Of a stretch of DNA of 64,000 nucleotides, positions 47,536 to 61,000 are shown piece after piece. The notes under the pieces are model-generated. The model had not been told where the DNA came from. It did no database searches and saw only the letters and a program-made list of their open reading frames with translations. Origin of the DNA: Plazaster borealis (lineage: Eukaryota > Echinodermata > Asteroidea > Forcipulatida > Labidiasteridae). The stretch lies in assembly GCA_021014325.1 (NCBI GenBank), contig CM037472.1:620001-684000 (forward strand), in the 5' to 3' direction. Position 1 is the stretch's first letter. Each line of letters begins with the position of its first letter. The position numbers were made by a program, and so were the translations under genes.

Positions 47536-49110
47536 TGAAGAGAATCAATGATGCAGAAACATTTTATTCCAGGGTTCATGAAAATAACAGTGGAGGAGAA
47601 ACAATGCTGGTTTCTACCTGGAGATTATTTATTTTGTTAATATTAAGTGCGAATGATGTATTGCTTTTTATTTTTTATCCAAGGGATTTTGTTAATAAAA
47701 ACATGTTTTCATTTTTTAAAATAATCTGTTATCAATCTGTAGGGACAAACCACTCATATGAGTTAGGCTGGTGCCAGCATGAAGTCCTCAGAATGTTGTG
47801 GCATGTGGCGTGGGGGTGCTGTCTGTACTGTGCTGCTAAAACAGCCCACTTTTTGGTGTTAGTGTAACGTAACCCTTGGGGAATGTACATACCTTTGTTG
47901 TCACCTTCACACATCTACGTGATGGTAGGCACTTGCAGGTCTCAGGAATCTACTTTTTGTAACAGGTAGAAATTATCTGCGGATGGCATGCCTTCAAAAT
48001 AAAAACACAAAGATATGTGTTAAATAAAGTCAAATTTTTCACAAACAAAATATTTGAATCTGAGAAACGATTCATGACGGTCGGTGTCTATTCGCAAATG
48101 CTGTGGCCAGAGATGCAGTTGGTACTCGCCGTTACCTTAACCTCGTTAAACGTGGATGGATTTGGGAGGGTCACATGCTTATGCCCAAAACATTAGATTT
48201 GAACCTCACTTGCCCCTCCTTCCCGTTCCAAGCAAAATAAATAAATAAATAACAGTTTAAACTACCAAGGGAAAGTGACGCTAAATTTGATAGAAGGAAA
48301 CTAGGATATATTTATGAACTAAGAACTGTTTTAATGTTCAGGAGTTTCCCTTACCTTTTATAAAGGAGAGAGCAGTTCATTTACCAGACTGATATGAGAC
48401 TCATTGTACATTGTTAGGAAGCTTATCAACTGCAGGTCTCAGCAGCTACTTTGTTGATGTAAAGATCTCTGTGGAGATGACAACCCTCGCTGTATCATGC
48501 AAACAAAGAACAAAATAATGCTTGACTTTAGCTTTTAAACAACAAGTAATGAAGCACAGGGTAGTTTGAGAATACCTTTAAAGATCAACTTGAACTAAAT
48601 GATTTAGAAACGAGTGTGTAATGATTACACAGATAGACTGTGCAAGTCTCGCGCATATTTGAACTTCCAACCATATGGAGTTTTACGTGGCGAGATTTTG
48701 TTTCGTCAATTATTTTAGTTTAACGTAGTTTATGACCATGAAAAGTGTTTATGTTGTTGGGAATGTAATACTAAGTAAGTGATAACAAATATGAAAGTAA
48801 AAACAATTCAACAGTACAATGAAGAAAACCTTACACTTGACCTCAGCTTCCGGTTATCTTGCATAAAATTAAGAATTTGTGCCCACCTCTGATCACCAAA
48901 CTTAGGTAAATGCATGTTTTGGTTGTGCGATGATAACTGCCAGGCGCTAAGCCTTTTCATCGCAGTCTATGGTTGTTGAGGTGTCAGTGTAAACTGTATC
49001 ACACGTTAATGTTTAGGGGTTGCACATTATTCGGGCATGGATTTACAAAAGGGGTTTCTAAAAAGTTAAGATCAAATAAGCAAAGAGTCCAAATAAGGAA
49101 CATTTGGGAT
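47536..49110. other. no gene recognised
   Basis: AT-rich sequence without splice-consistent exons. Its end borders the repeated modules starting at about 49140. Confidence 0.3.
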
Positions 49111-49989
49111 ATTAGATGTTGAAGCCACATGTTGAAACTGGTGCTTACCTGTTAATGGAAAAAACATCCTTGAATCTTGATGATGGGCAGCATATGCGTA
49201 TCTACTTTTGGGGAGGCAGACTTCATCAGCCTAAATGCAAACAAATAAAAAACATATTTTGTGAAAGGGGTGTGTTGCGGTTTTCCTTCAATTGCAGCAA
49301 CAATTTGATGATGCTTTGACCATAAGAGGGCGCCATACAAGAAATCTCAAAACATGTGCTTTTAACAATAAGCATAACAAAAAGATGGCCCATGTTTTTG
49401 TTGTTTTCTCGCCTGTCCTCTTTAGGGGTGTTTTGTGTTGGGTGGGAATCGGTGATGGTTACACTCTTTTGGGGGTGAATCTCTGTCTACTAAAATATTG
49501 GCACAGGTTTTAAAGTGATTTAACAATATTGAAATAAAACTAGACTAATTTTGTTCTAAAGCCTAGTAGTAGTATCATCAAACTGTCCAAAATTTCTTAA
49601 TGCATCTCAAAATGATGGTTGTTCATATAGTTCAATTTACCTGTTCATGAAGACATCGTTGAATCTTGATGATGGGCTTTATGCGAATCTACTTTTGGGG
49701 AGGTAGACTTCATCTGACAATGGCTTGTCTGTAGCTAACCTAAATATAATCAAATTAAAAACAGTATTTTGTGAAAGGGGTGTGTTGTTGTTTCTTCAAT
49801 TGTAGCAACGATTTGCTCATAAGAGGGCGCAAAACAAGTAATATCAAAAAGCACAATAACAAAAATGGACCACGGTTTTTTGTACAAGTTTTTGAAGCAA
49901 TGATTCAAATTCACTTCAGAATCGTTTTCACAAAGTAATGTATGTGCTCCTCAGCCAAAATTGTGTTAGGAGAAAAAACCTGGTTGAAG

Positions 49990-50165
49990 TTGATTTACTT
50001 TGTCAAGCTCAGTAGTCTAGTGGTAAGACGTCTTCTCTAGAATGGCAAAGGTTGTGGGTTCAGATCCCACCAAGTGCCTGTGCATTTTTCCTCTTCACAG
50101 AACTCTGGAAAGCACTGAGTACAGTGCTTTAAAGCGCATCGATGTTTGGGTAAAACACAAACATT
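49990..50165 (+). repeat. tRNA-derived SINE copy 1
   Basis: A-box region AGTCTAGTGGTAAGACG, B box GGTTCAGATCC, then a body ending AAAGCGCATCGATGTTTGGG. Copies 2 and 3 arose by segmental duplication. Confidence 0.65.
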
Positions 50166-51884
50166 ATTTTTCAAACTGCTGAGTGCTGTTTTTGAGACTG
50201 CCTTACATTTTGTTTTACTTCCAAAATAAAGCTGACTTCTTCATTTGTAGAGAACTGTCAATGTGTTTTAAATCTTGCAAATGTTTTGATGAGTTATTTC
50301 CTAAACACATCCGTCACTTTGTGAAAATGAAAAATTCAAACAACGTGTGTTTGGCACCATGCCTCTGCCAGCGCTACGTATTTCAATTGAAAGGCCTAAA
50401 GTGGCCAATCATGATACCTCAATTCATGGAAATGCAAAATGGCAAATCTAGTGATATGTCGGATATGCTAATTAGTGCGTCTACAAAACTATAACCAGAG
50501 CTGCCAACATTTGCACCTTGAAATCAGGGAGATTTTGTACAACAAGTATGGAGATATTTAGAATTACATTCAAAGTAGTAGAGGAAATATTTCCCTTTAG
50601 AAAGATTTTCAAATTTGTTCATCAGAACATGGAAAGATTGATTTATTTACTGGGAATTTATTGCAGAATCAAGAAGAGTTGGCAGCTCTGTAGTACCCCT
50701 TTTGTTCTGAAACTTGCTGAAAATGTTCACAGCAGTAAGTATTTGAACCAAACCGATTTGCCAAATGTTGTGCTTTTGACACACTTGCTCACTTCATGAA
50801 AATGGTATGAATTGTAGTAGTCGTTACCAAGAGGCTGTTGACAAACAAGACTTTGTTGAATGAAAACATCTGAATATTTTTAAAGCCTTTTATCAGTGGC
50901 TATTGTCGAGCCAAGATTGTAACGAGTCAAAATAAGGAACATTTTGGGCTAGTAGATGTTGAACCCACTTGTTGAAACTGGTGTTTACCTGTTGATGGGG
51001 AAGACATTGTTGTATCTGACCACACTAGCCAGCATGTGCATCATGCATCTACTTTTGGAGAGGTAGACTTCATCTGACAATGGCATGTCTGTAGCTAGCC
51101 TAAATGCAAACAAATAAATAAAACATAATTTGTGAAAGGGTGTGTTGTAGTTTTCCTTCAATTGCAGCAACAATTTGATGATGCTTTGACCATAAGAGGG
51201 CACCATACAAGTAATCTCAAAACACTTGTTTTAAACAATAAGCATAACAAAAAGATGGCCCATGTTTTTTGTTTTGTCTTGCCTGTCCACTGGGGGTGTT
51301 TTGTTGGGTGGGGAATCGGTGACGATTCCACTCTTTTTGGGGTGAATCTCTGTCTACTAAAATAATGGCACAGGTTTTAAAGTGTTTTATCAATATTGAA
51401 ATCAAACTAGAACACAGAAAAACTCTGTAAAGGTGTTTTTAATTTTGTTTAAAAGCCTAGTATCATCAAACTGTCCAAAAGTTATTGATGCATCTCAAAT
51501 TAATGGTTGTTCAAATAGTTCAATTTACCTGTTAATGAAGACATTCTTGAATCTTGATGATGGGCAGCAATGTGTATCTACTTTTGGGAAGGCAGACTTC
51601 ATCTGACGATGGCATGTCTGTATAGCTACCTTAAATGCAAACAAAATAAAAACAGTATTTTGTGAAAGGGGTGTGTTGTTGTTTCTTCAATTGCAGCAAC
51701 GATTTGCTCATAAGAGGGCACCATACAAGTAATATCAAAAAGCATATTACAAAATATGGACCATGGTTTTTTGTACAAGTTTTTGAAGCAAAGATTAAAC
51801 TTCACTTCATCATTGTTTTCACCAAGTATTGTATGTGCTCCTCAGCCAAAATTGTGTTAGGAGAAAAAAACCGGTTGAAGTGGA

Positions 51885-52050
51885 TTTACTTTGTCAAGTT
51901 CAGTGATCTAGTAGTAAGACATCTTCTCTAGAATGGCAAAGGTCGTGGGTTCATATCCCACCCAGTGCCTGTGCATTTTTCCTCTTCACAGAACTCTGGA
52001 AAGCACCGAGTACAGTGCTTTAGAGCGCATCGATGTTTGGGTAAAACACA
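51885..52050 (+). repeat. tRNA-derived SINE copy 2
   Basis: Same element and flanks as 49990-50165; B box mutated to GGTTCATATCC. Confidence 0.65.
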
Positions 52051-52889
52051 AACATTATTTTTCAAACTGCTAAGTGCAGTTTCGGAGACCGCTTACATTT
52101 TGTTTTACTTCCAAAATAAAGCCGACTTCTTCATTTGTAGAGAACTGTCAATGTGTTTTAAATCTTGCAAATGTTTTAACAAGTTATTTCCTAAAAACAT
52201 CCGTCACTTTGTTAAATAAAAAATTAAAACAACTTGTGTGTTTGGCACCATGCCTCTGCCAGCCCTACGTATTTCAATTTAATTAATCATGATACCTCAA
52301 TTTATGGAAATGCAAAATGGCAAATCTAGTGATATGTCAGGTGTGTTGATCAGTGTGACTTCAAAACTATAACCAGAGCTAGCTACCAGCATTTGCACCT
52401 TGCAATCATGAAGGGAGATTTTGTACAACAAGTATGGAGATATTTAGAATTACATTCAAAGTAGTAGGGGAAATATTTCCCCTAAGGAAGATTTTCAAAC
52501 TTGTTCATTTAATCCATATAGTTCAATTTACCTGTTGATGAAGACATTGTTGAATCTTGGTGATGGGCAGCATGTGTATCTACTTTTGGAGAGGTAGACC
52601 TCATCTGACAAAGGTATGTCTGTAGCTACCCTAAATGCAAACAAAATAAAAACAATATTTTGTGAAAGGGGTGTTTTGTTGTTTCTTCAATTGTAGCAAC
52701 GATTTGCTCAAAAAAGGGCACCATACAAGTAGTATCAAAAAGCATAATCACAAAAATGGACCATGGTTTTTGTACAAGTTTTTGAAGCAATGATTCAACC
52801 TCACTTCATCAACGTTTTCACAAAGTAATGTATGTGCTCCTCAGCCAAAATTGTGTTAGGAGAAAAAAACCCGGTTGAAGTTGAAACAC

Positions 52890-53060
52890 TTTGTCAAGCT
52901 CAGTAGTCTAGTGGTAAGACATCTGCTCTGGAATGGCAAAGGTCGTGGGTTCATATCCCACCCAGTGCCTGTGCATTTTTCCTCTTTTCCTCTTCGGAGA
53001 ACTCTGGAAAGCACCGAGTACAGTGCTTTAAAGCGCATCGATGTTTGGGTAAAACACAAA
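52890..53060 (+). repeat. tRNA-derived SINE copy 3
   Basis: Same element and flanks; B box GGTTCATATCC as in copy 2, and a small duplication of TTCCTCTT in the body. Confidence 0.65.
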
Positions 53061-53429
53061 CAATATTTTTCAAATTGCTGTTTTGGAGACTGCCTTACAT
53101 TTTGTTTTACCACCAAAATAAAGCTGACTTCTTCATTTGTAGAGAACTGTCAATGTGTTTGAAAATCTTGCAAATGTTTTGTTGAATATTATTTCCTAAA
53201 CACATCCGTCATTTCGTGAAAATGAAAAAGGTCAAACCACGTGTTATACGTGATATATTGAAAAAGCAACTTCTTGGCTGCCACAAAATGATGTTTTTTC
53301 AGTCCATTTTTTCCTTCAAGTTTTCACACGATAAAATATAAAGGATAGTGCAACCCGCCATTCTGCTGATCTCCCTACACAAGAAGCAGAGGGAGTCCAG
53401 CGTATTGGCACTATTAATGGGGCTAACGA

Positions 53430-53735
53430 ATGGTACGACCAGTTGACAGACTTTGGTACGAGTTAACTTTGATACGACGAGTTTGGTGTGTCAAAAAGAA
53501 CAATACAAAATGAAAAAAACCCAATTCAATACAAACGAGACTCATGAAAAGCCAATGGCACATGCCTGGATTTTAAAAGTTAACTAAATAACTCAACTGC
53601 AACTCGCAAAGCCTTTAACCCGGGTAGGAGTTAACCAATGTACCCGTTAACCTGGGTGCGAGTTGACTTGGGTGCAATATTATGATCCAAGTTGACTTAG
53701 GTACGAGTTGACCTGGGTACGAATTGACCAGTTTA
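53430..53735. repeat. clustered GGTACGAGTTGAC-type motifs
   Basis: Variants such as GGTACGAGTTAAC, GGTGCGAGTTGAC, GGTACGAGTTGACC and GGGTACGAATTGAC recur at irregular spacing up to the palindrome at 53740. Unclassified repeat. Confidence 0.55.
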
Positions 53736-53739
53736 GTGG

Positions 53740-53917
53740 AATAAGCCGATTCGCTATTGCAAATGCGCATGTCCGTTACTGCTGACAACGCACTTGTTTA
53801 TCTCCCATGACCTTTTAGACAATACATGCATGTATTGTCTAAAAGGTCACGGGAGATAAACAAGTGCGTTGTCAGCAGTAACGGACATGTGCATTTGCAA
53901 TAGCGAATCTGCTTATT
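53740..53917. repeat. near-perfect 178-bp palindrome
   Basis: Two 89-bp arms meet at ACATGCATGT with no spacer (centre 53828/53829); three mismatches were counted (C/A near 53746, G/A in GCGCAT/GCACAT, A/G in CCCATG/CCCGTG). It could fold as a long hairpin. It may be a foldback element or a recent inverted duplication. Confidence 0.9.
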
Positions 53918-53919
53918 GG

Positions 53920-55120
53920 CACCAAAATTCAACCCTATGGATCAACAGCCATCAGCGTTTTTAAAGATTCTCATTAATTGCAAAGGTTCCCTTTATATTA
54001 TGTATGGAGAGAATTAATCTGCAAAGAAAGAAAGAAAGAATTGAGGCTTTGAACAATTCTAAATGCATTCTGTTCTGGAAATTGAAAAAACAAACAGACA
54101 AATGGTGTTGGGCAAGTGAGCATGGCCCAATTGCGATACGAAAATATACCCGCAAGTTTCTTCAAATTCTTTTTGTGAAAATCCTTAACAACGAAATCAT
54201 CATTATCTCAAACAAATTAGTAACTCACCATCAAATTTTTGCGGGTAATTGTGTCGTTGGAACTCAGTAAAATTTTGAATTTGTTGAAGAAAAGGCCGCA
54301 GAGACGTGAACTGACTAAAATCCATTTTATCTTTAAAAATGGCGGCACAACGTGCTCCTTGGTGTCACGTGATCATGCAACGGCTTCAGAGGTAATTTAC
54401 ATACACAGAAAGGGCGTTCCATTGGCAATTCGTCAATGTTTTGCGCATTACTCAATACTGAGCTGCGAAGCGCCTTTCGTTTGCTGTTAAAAAGTCAGGC
54501 CGCCCACCATGCAATAAAATACAGTTTTATTTATAAAATAAAGAGTGGAATTTACAACAGATTGACATTTAAAAGTAAGGTTTCCCGAGGCAATTCAGAC
54601 AAAAGAACTCAATATAGGTTAACACATTTTTCATTCAGGAACAAAGACTTCAGATGGGTAATTTTAAATAAATTGTATTGAATCAAAGTAACGTTAGGCC
54701 ATGGAGGTAGAAATAGGCCTGCTAAGTTCTCCATAAATTTGTTGCGCTTGATTTCTTAAACTTAATAGTTTTTATTTCGTAGGCTAACTATATTTGTTCG
54801 GGCCATTTTCAAGTCTTAATTGGAATATTCCCCTTTTTCTTATTCATACACACCCTCCTCCAATCGTCCCGTCCTGATGATCCGCGATCTCGATGTTCGA
54901 AACTCATTGTTAAAATTAAAGTGATAATGACTAAAAAATTATCTGAGTTCGATCGAAACAATTCCGCTTGATCCTCCAATTGATAAACTTTTACTCACCG
55001 GTCACAATCTATCTGACGGCCTTCGATCGTTTTTGCCATTGAGCCATCTATCAACTGCTGTATGTAGTAATATCAAAATAATTTTAAGTCAACAATTTTT
55101 ATATAATCGATCTACCTAAT
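53920..55120. other. upstream region of the hydroxyacid oxidase gene
   Basis: No supported exon. An 88-codon ORF at 54004-54270 has no recognisable family. The last few hundred bases should hold the oxidase promoter, but no TATA or other element was convincing. Confidence 0.35.
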
Positions 55121-55219
55121 TTAACGATGACAGTTGGTGGCGCCCTAATTATTGACTTAGCAGACGACAAGACACGAAACAGTAAAACGTCTGTCGGGAG
55201 TGGATTCACAACAAAAACA

Positions 55220-57963
55220 ATGATAAGTTTGAATGACTTTGAGAAGTATGCGAGAGACAATCTTCCAAGAAGTGTCTTTAATCATGTCAGTAATGGTGCA
55301 GATGGTCAACAGACCCTCCAGGACAATCGGAATGCCTTCAAAAGGTTTGATTTAAAACGTTAATTCCTTCGAATGATGGACGCATAGGAACTCGCTCTGT
55401 CTGACTGCTCTACTCAGTCTTACTTTTAAGTTATAATAAATAGCCCACCTTGTTGGGCTGTATGGCTCTCAAAACAGAGCCATAACAGCCAAACAAGGTG
55501 CGCTGCTCTACTCCTCAACTCTAGAGTAAAAGTTTTATATTTTATTTTAATCAGTATGAGTATGACTCATGGGGTTCTCGCGGAACGAACCTCGTGTAGT
55601 TCTACTCTAGCTATAATACATGACCTTGTTGGAGACATAGTGCAGTGCCAGTGTGCAAATGACAACCAGTTCATGAGTTCGAAACAGGCATAGTCTTACT
55701 CTTAAGTAGTCGTTCTAACATTTCTACCTCCATGTTCTAATGCAGGCAGGGCAGACCAGTCTCGAGGAGAGCTAGCTATATGCGTGGCTGTTGTGATGAT
55801 CATACTCTGGGACGGATGGTTATGACCTTGTTTCTATCTCATGAAAGTTTGAAACAACTAAACCAGCCAATATGTAACTTGAGCATTGATATTTTCAATC
55901 ACTTGTCCAATAATACACTCATGACAAGAGCTGCCATTGTGGGGTGGGGGAGTTTCCCACCAATTCTTGGTTTAAGGACTTTGAAAAGAGTGCAAAATCC
56001 AACTTTACCGAAGTTAAAACTTGATATTATCTTGTGTCTTCAGATAAAGTTGCCATATTTTACTATATTTTGTAGAATTCGCATCCGTCCCAGGGTTTTG
56101 AGAGATGTTTCCAAGAGAGATTTATCAGCAACTATTCTTGGCCGGCATGTGCCATTTCAATTGGTATTAGCCCATCAGCCAGTCAGAAACTTAGCTGCAG
56201 TGATGGGGAGATGGCCACAGCAAGAGGTAGGCCAAATTAACTACAAGTAATAATTTGTATCAAGTACACTTAACAGAGATTCTACAACAAGTGCAAACTT
56301 GCAGAGGTTCAGCATCAAGAAGCTTTAAAACTCTCTTGTTTCATTAAATATTGTTATCAGAATCTACACCAGATGAAAACAGTTACTCTGTAACCACTTT
56401 TAGAATTTCTCTGATATTTACCAAGTTATTTTTCATTAGTGCTGTAAAAAACATGCATTGTAGACAGTGGTCTTTGAAATGTTTTATGAAACAAAACACA
56501 CCAGTCATTATTTTCTCATTTTCAGAATTATTTTTGAAGAATTATTGTCTTTAAGCTTTTGCCAACTGACTAATTATGCCACTAATAATTCTAAGTTGAA
56601 TTTACATGATGTTGTTTTTCATATTAAAAGCTGCGTCATCTGTGGGCCATAATGATTCTCAGCAGCTATTCCACCAGTAGCATCGAGGAAGTTGCAAATG
56701 CAGCACCAAGTGGCTCTCTTTGGTTTCAACTTTACATCTTCAAAGATCGGAAAATAACAGCAGAGCTAGTACGCAGAGCAGAGAGGGCTGGATATAAAGC
56801 CATTGTAGTTACAGTTGACACTCCATATGCTGGCAAGAAATTAAATGATGATCGATATGGTGGATTCAACCCCCAAATCAGGTATTAATGTTTTGGGTTT
56901 TACGGAGGGAGGTTTTTTCCAGCCAGCTTGAAGGATGAGCTTCACACAAATCCAATTCTTAAATGATGGCCAAGGCATTGAATCGATTCCAACAAGAATA
57001 ATTTGTTGATTTATTTTATTTTACAATGAACCATTTCTTGAACCCAACCAGTTAACCTATCAAGATTGGCCAAAGGAAACCATAATAAATATGTTTTTAT
57101 CATATAACTTTCCACAGACTTTTGACAATGTTACTTTCAGATTCCCAAACTTGGACGGTATGTGTAGTATCTACAGACCAATTTTAAGTTCTTCGTACAA
57201 CTCGTCAGAACTCTCACCATCAGTTACTTGGTCTGATATAATATGGATTCAAACTCTCTCAAGTTTACCGGTCATAATCAAAGGAGTCATGTCAGGTATT
57301 TATCAAAGTCAATAAAGAGTAAATAAAGAAAATAAACGATAAACTTAGAATGGATAATGATATAAAACTGCTAAATAAGAGAACATTTTAGTCAATATTG
57401 GACAGATTAATTTTAGGTGACCAGCCGATAAAAATATCTTCTATTGTTAACCTAACACCCAAAGCACCCAGTCACCTCAAAGCCAAACCAAAAGTTGGTC
57501 AACAGCTCTTTGTTATTCATTCCAATATTTTGCATTGAAATGGTATAATAATGTGAGCTTAGAAACCATGGCTGTGCCCACGACAGCCATTTTAAAGCTA
57601 GACACTACTCAGTGTTGGCACAAGGGTGTGAAGGCCTATGAAAAGTACCTATCAATTCAACCCTGAGATCTTTTGAGCAATGGACTGACATACAAAATAG
57701 ACCTATACAAAAAAATGCCACAAAAGAGTTGTACAACCTAGAATTTAGATTTGTGTTGATATGTATTTGTATTGATCTTTATCCAGGAGATTGTGCTAGA
57801 GAAGCAGTGGCTGCTGGAGTAGATGGGATAATGGTGTCAAATCATGGTGGAAGACAATTAGACGGTGTTCCAGCAAGTGTACGTCAATGTTTACAGAAAA
57901 ACATTTAACCTTCTACAACAACAAAACCTCACTACTAAAAAACACTTATATTTTATCACAATA

Positions 57964-58024
<61 letters not shown>

Positions 58025-61000
58025 GAAGACATTTATATAGCGCCAAAATCAACAAAAATTGTTTAGTAATGTTAAAATCTCAGGTCATAAAAATTGCATT
58101 TTTAATTCTGTTCAAGTAGTACACATCTTCATCCCCATCCAAACAGAAACCTTATTCATGTGGTTTTATTTTATCATCTAGAGATAGGTTCGGCCATAAC
58201 ACCATGGACAAACTATTCTTATTATTTAGTTTTACCCTTACACAGATGTGTGTAAAGCACTGTTTACTCAGTACTTTCCCGAGCCGAGCCCTGTGAACAG
58301 GCATATTTAAACCTATGACCTTTGCCATTGTAGAGCAACTAGACCCGGAGAATGTCCGGTAGCGAGAGGCAGTCTGAATCCTATATTTTAGCAGTGGGTA
58401 CTGCATAATTATTTTTCTGTTGTAGTGTCTCTGAAAAGAACTGGTGGTGTAACTAAGTTGTTATAATACACCAGTTCATTTCAGATCAACCACAACTCAT
58501 ACTGTTTCTCTGGTGTCACAGCACAACCTACTAAAAGGTCAAATTTCAAAAGTTGCAAAAGCCCCTATTCACCCCAATTCCAGAAGGGAACTCGCACAAT
58601 TAATGCTGATCTTCATCACAATCGATTTATCCAACACGCGACAAACAAATCATTTATAAAAGGCGGGCAAAAATATTGATGATCTTATTCGTCACAGTAC
58701 AACGCTCTTGCTTGAATGGGGGCTTTTGCAACTTTTGAAATTCGACCTTAAGCCACTCAAGTACACATAAATCTGCCAAACAACATCGTAGCGCAACAGA
58801 AGAGGTATCAAAATGCGCAGAAGATAACTGTGCATCGTATTATTTAATTATTTTTTGCATACTATTTCAGGTTCCGATAAATCTGACCATTTGTAAGTGT
58901 TTAGATACTTTATTGGCGCAGTTTAGATTGTATCCCCACTATGCAAAGTTAAGGATTATTATAATTTGTTCATCATATAGATTGATGTATTACCAGAAGT
59001 CATTGCTGTAACTCAAGGCACTAATGTAGAGGTATACTTAGATGGTGGAATCCGTCTTGGTACAGACGTCCTGAAGGCACTAGCTCTAGGAGCGAGGGCA
59101 GTATTCATTGGAAGACCTGCATGGTGGGGTCTAACCTACAAAGTATGTATGTTTGCATCACCACTACGTGGTGTGGCTCGGAAAGAACCTGGAGATATTC
59201 GTCTAGCTTTTTCTTCCTAGCCCTCACATTGAGTGGCCTTCTAGCCTTGTATTGGGCAATTTAGAAAATGTTTTAAAAAGTTATGTCTGTTCTGTTAGAA
59301 CCAGAACGTATTTCCATGAAGCTAATAATAATAATAATGATACAAACTATATAAAGCTCACTTTCTAATAAAATATAACTCAAGGCGCAACAGAATAGAT
59401 ACTACAAAAGTATCAAGTTCTCTACAGAAAATACACCAAAACGGGAATGTTAATATCTGTGTCAGATCGGGTGTAAGTAAAAATGAAATTAGTGTCAGGT
59501 TGTAGTGATTGTAACCTATTTTTGCACGTCATCATAATTATAAAAGTGGATTTTTGTTTAATAAGCAGAGTTTTTTGCAAAGGCTTCTGACAACTCAGTG
59601 CATTCAGAACTCGGCTGCTCGTGTTATAATATTACCTTTTCAAAAAAGTCCTATAGAAAAGTCCACACCTATTTTACAAGAGTTGCACTGGTTACCAGTA
59701 AGTAGCAGGATTAAGTACACACTACTACTCTCACTGGTTACCAGTAAGTAGCAGGATTAAGTACACACTACTACTCTCACTGGTTACCAGTTCTCACTGG
59801 TTACCAGTAAGTAGCAGGATTAAGTACACACTACTACTCTCACTGGTTACCAGTAAGTAGCAGGATTAAGTACACACTACTACTCTCACTGGTTACCAGT
59901 TCTCACTGGTTACCAGTAAGTAGCAGGATTAAGTACACACTACTACTCTCACTGGTTACCAGTTCTCACTGGTTACCAGTAAGTAGCAGGATTAAGTACA
60001 CACTACTACTCTCACTGGTTACCAGTTCTCACTGGTTACCAGTAAGTAGCAGGATTAAGTACACACTACTACCCTCACTGTTACCAGTTCTCACTGGTTA
60101 CCAGTAAGTAGCAGGATTAAGTACACACTACTACTCTCACTGGTTACCAGTTCTCACTGGTTACCAGTAAGTAGCAGGATTAAGTACACACTACTACCCT
60201 CACTGGTTACCAGTTCTCACTGGTTACCAGTAAGTAGCAGGATTAAGTACACACTACTACCCTCACTGTTACCAGTTCTCACTGGTTACCAGTAAGTAGC
60301 AGGATTAAGTACACACTACTACCCTCACTGGTTACCAGTTCTCACTGGTTACCAGTAAGTAGCAGGATTAAGTACACACTACTCTCACTGGTTACCAGTT
60401 CTCACTGGTACCAGTAAGTAGCAGGATTAAGTACACACTACTACCACTGGTTACCAGTTCTCACTGTTACCAGTAAGTAGCAGGATTAAGTACACACTAC
60501 TACCCTCACTGGTTACCAGTTCTCACTGGTTACCAGTAAGTAGCAGGATTAAGTACACACTACTACCCTCACTGTTACCAGTTCTCACTGGTTACCAGTA
60601 AGTAGCAGGATTAAGTACACACTACTACCCTCACTGGTTACCAGTTCTCACTGGTTACCAGTAAGTAGCAGGATTAAGTACACACTACTACTCTCACTGG
60701 TTACCAGTTCTCACTGGTTACCAGTAAGTAGCAGGATTAAGTACACACTACTACTATTTGTGTTACATTATCTCATGAACAGTGCCCCTGCATATATTGA
60801 TGATTTGCTTAAATCTTACAATCTTCTTCGCAAACTCCGTTCTTACAATTCTAACCTCATTGAGCCTAAATCTAATCGTTCATAGGGTGACATATCTTTT
60901 TCTCATGCTGCACTGTGCCTATGGAATAACTTGCCACCACATGTCAAATCATCAGTTTCTTTAATCCAGTGTAAACGGGTAGAGGGAAGGGACTAGTTTA

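Larger units (their letters stand above)
49140..53240. repeat. array of duplicated modules, three carrying the same SINE
   Basis: A ~200-bp element (CTTGAATCTTGATGATGGGC ... GTGAAAGGGGTGTGTTGT ... GCAGCAAC) occurs near 49143, 49636, 50987, 51522 and 52525. Larger modules holding it plus a tRNA-derived SINE and a shared 3' segment (AAAATAAAGCTGACTTCTTC) occur three times, with SINE B boxes at about 50057, 51947 and 52951 (spacing ~1890 and 1004 bp). No coding exon. Confidence 0.8.

Noticed and set aside
54004..54270. 88-codon ORF as a gene
   Set aside because: No recognisable family, no splice partner and no conserved composition.
57118..57140. A third frameshift in the oxidase at the start of exon 4
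   Set aside because: It appears only if the acceptor at 57116-57117 is used. The acceptor TTACTTTCAG ending 57140 gives the right phase and family sequence (FPNLDG) without an indel.
59689..60752. Regularly spaced repeats resembling a CRISPR array
   Set aside because: There are no unique spacers; the whole unit repeats, it derives from LINE coding sequence, and the DNA is animal.
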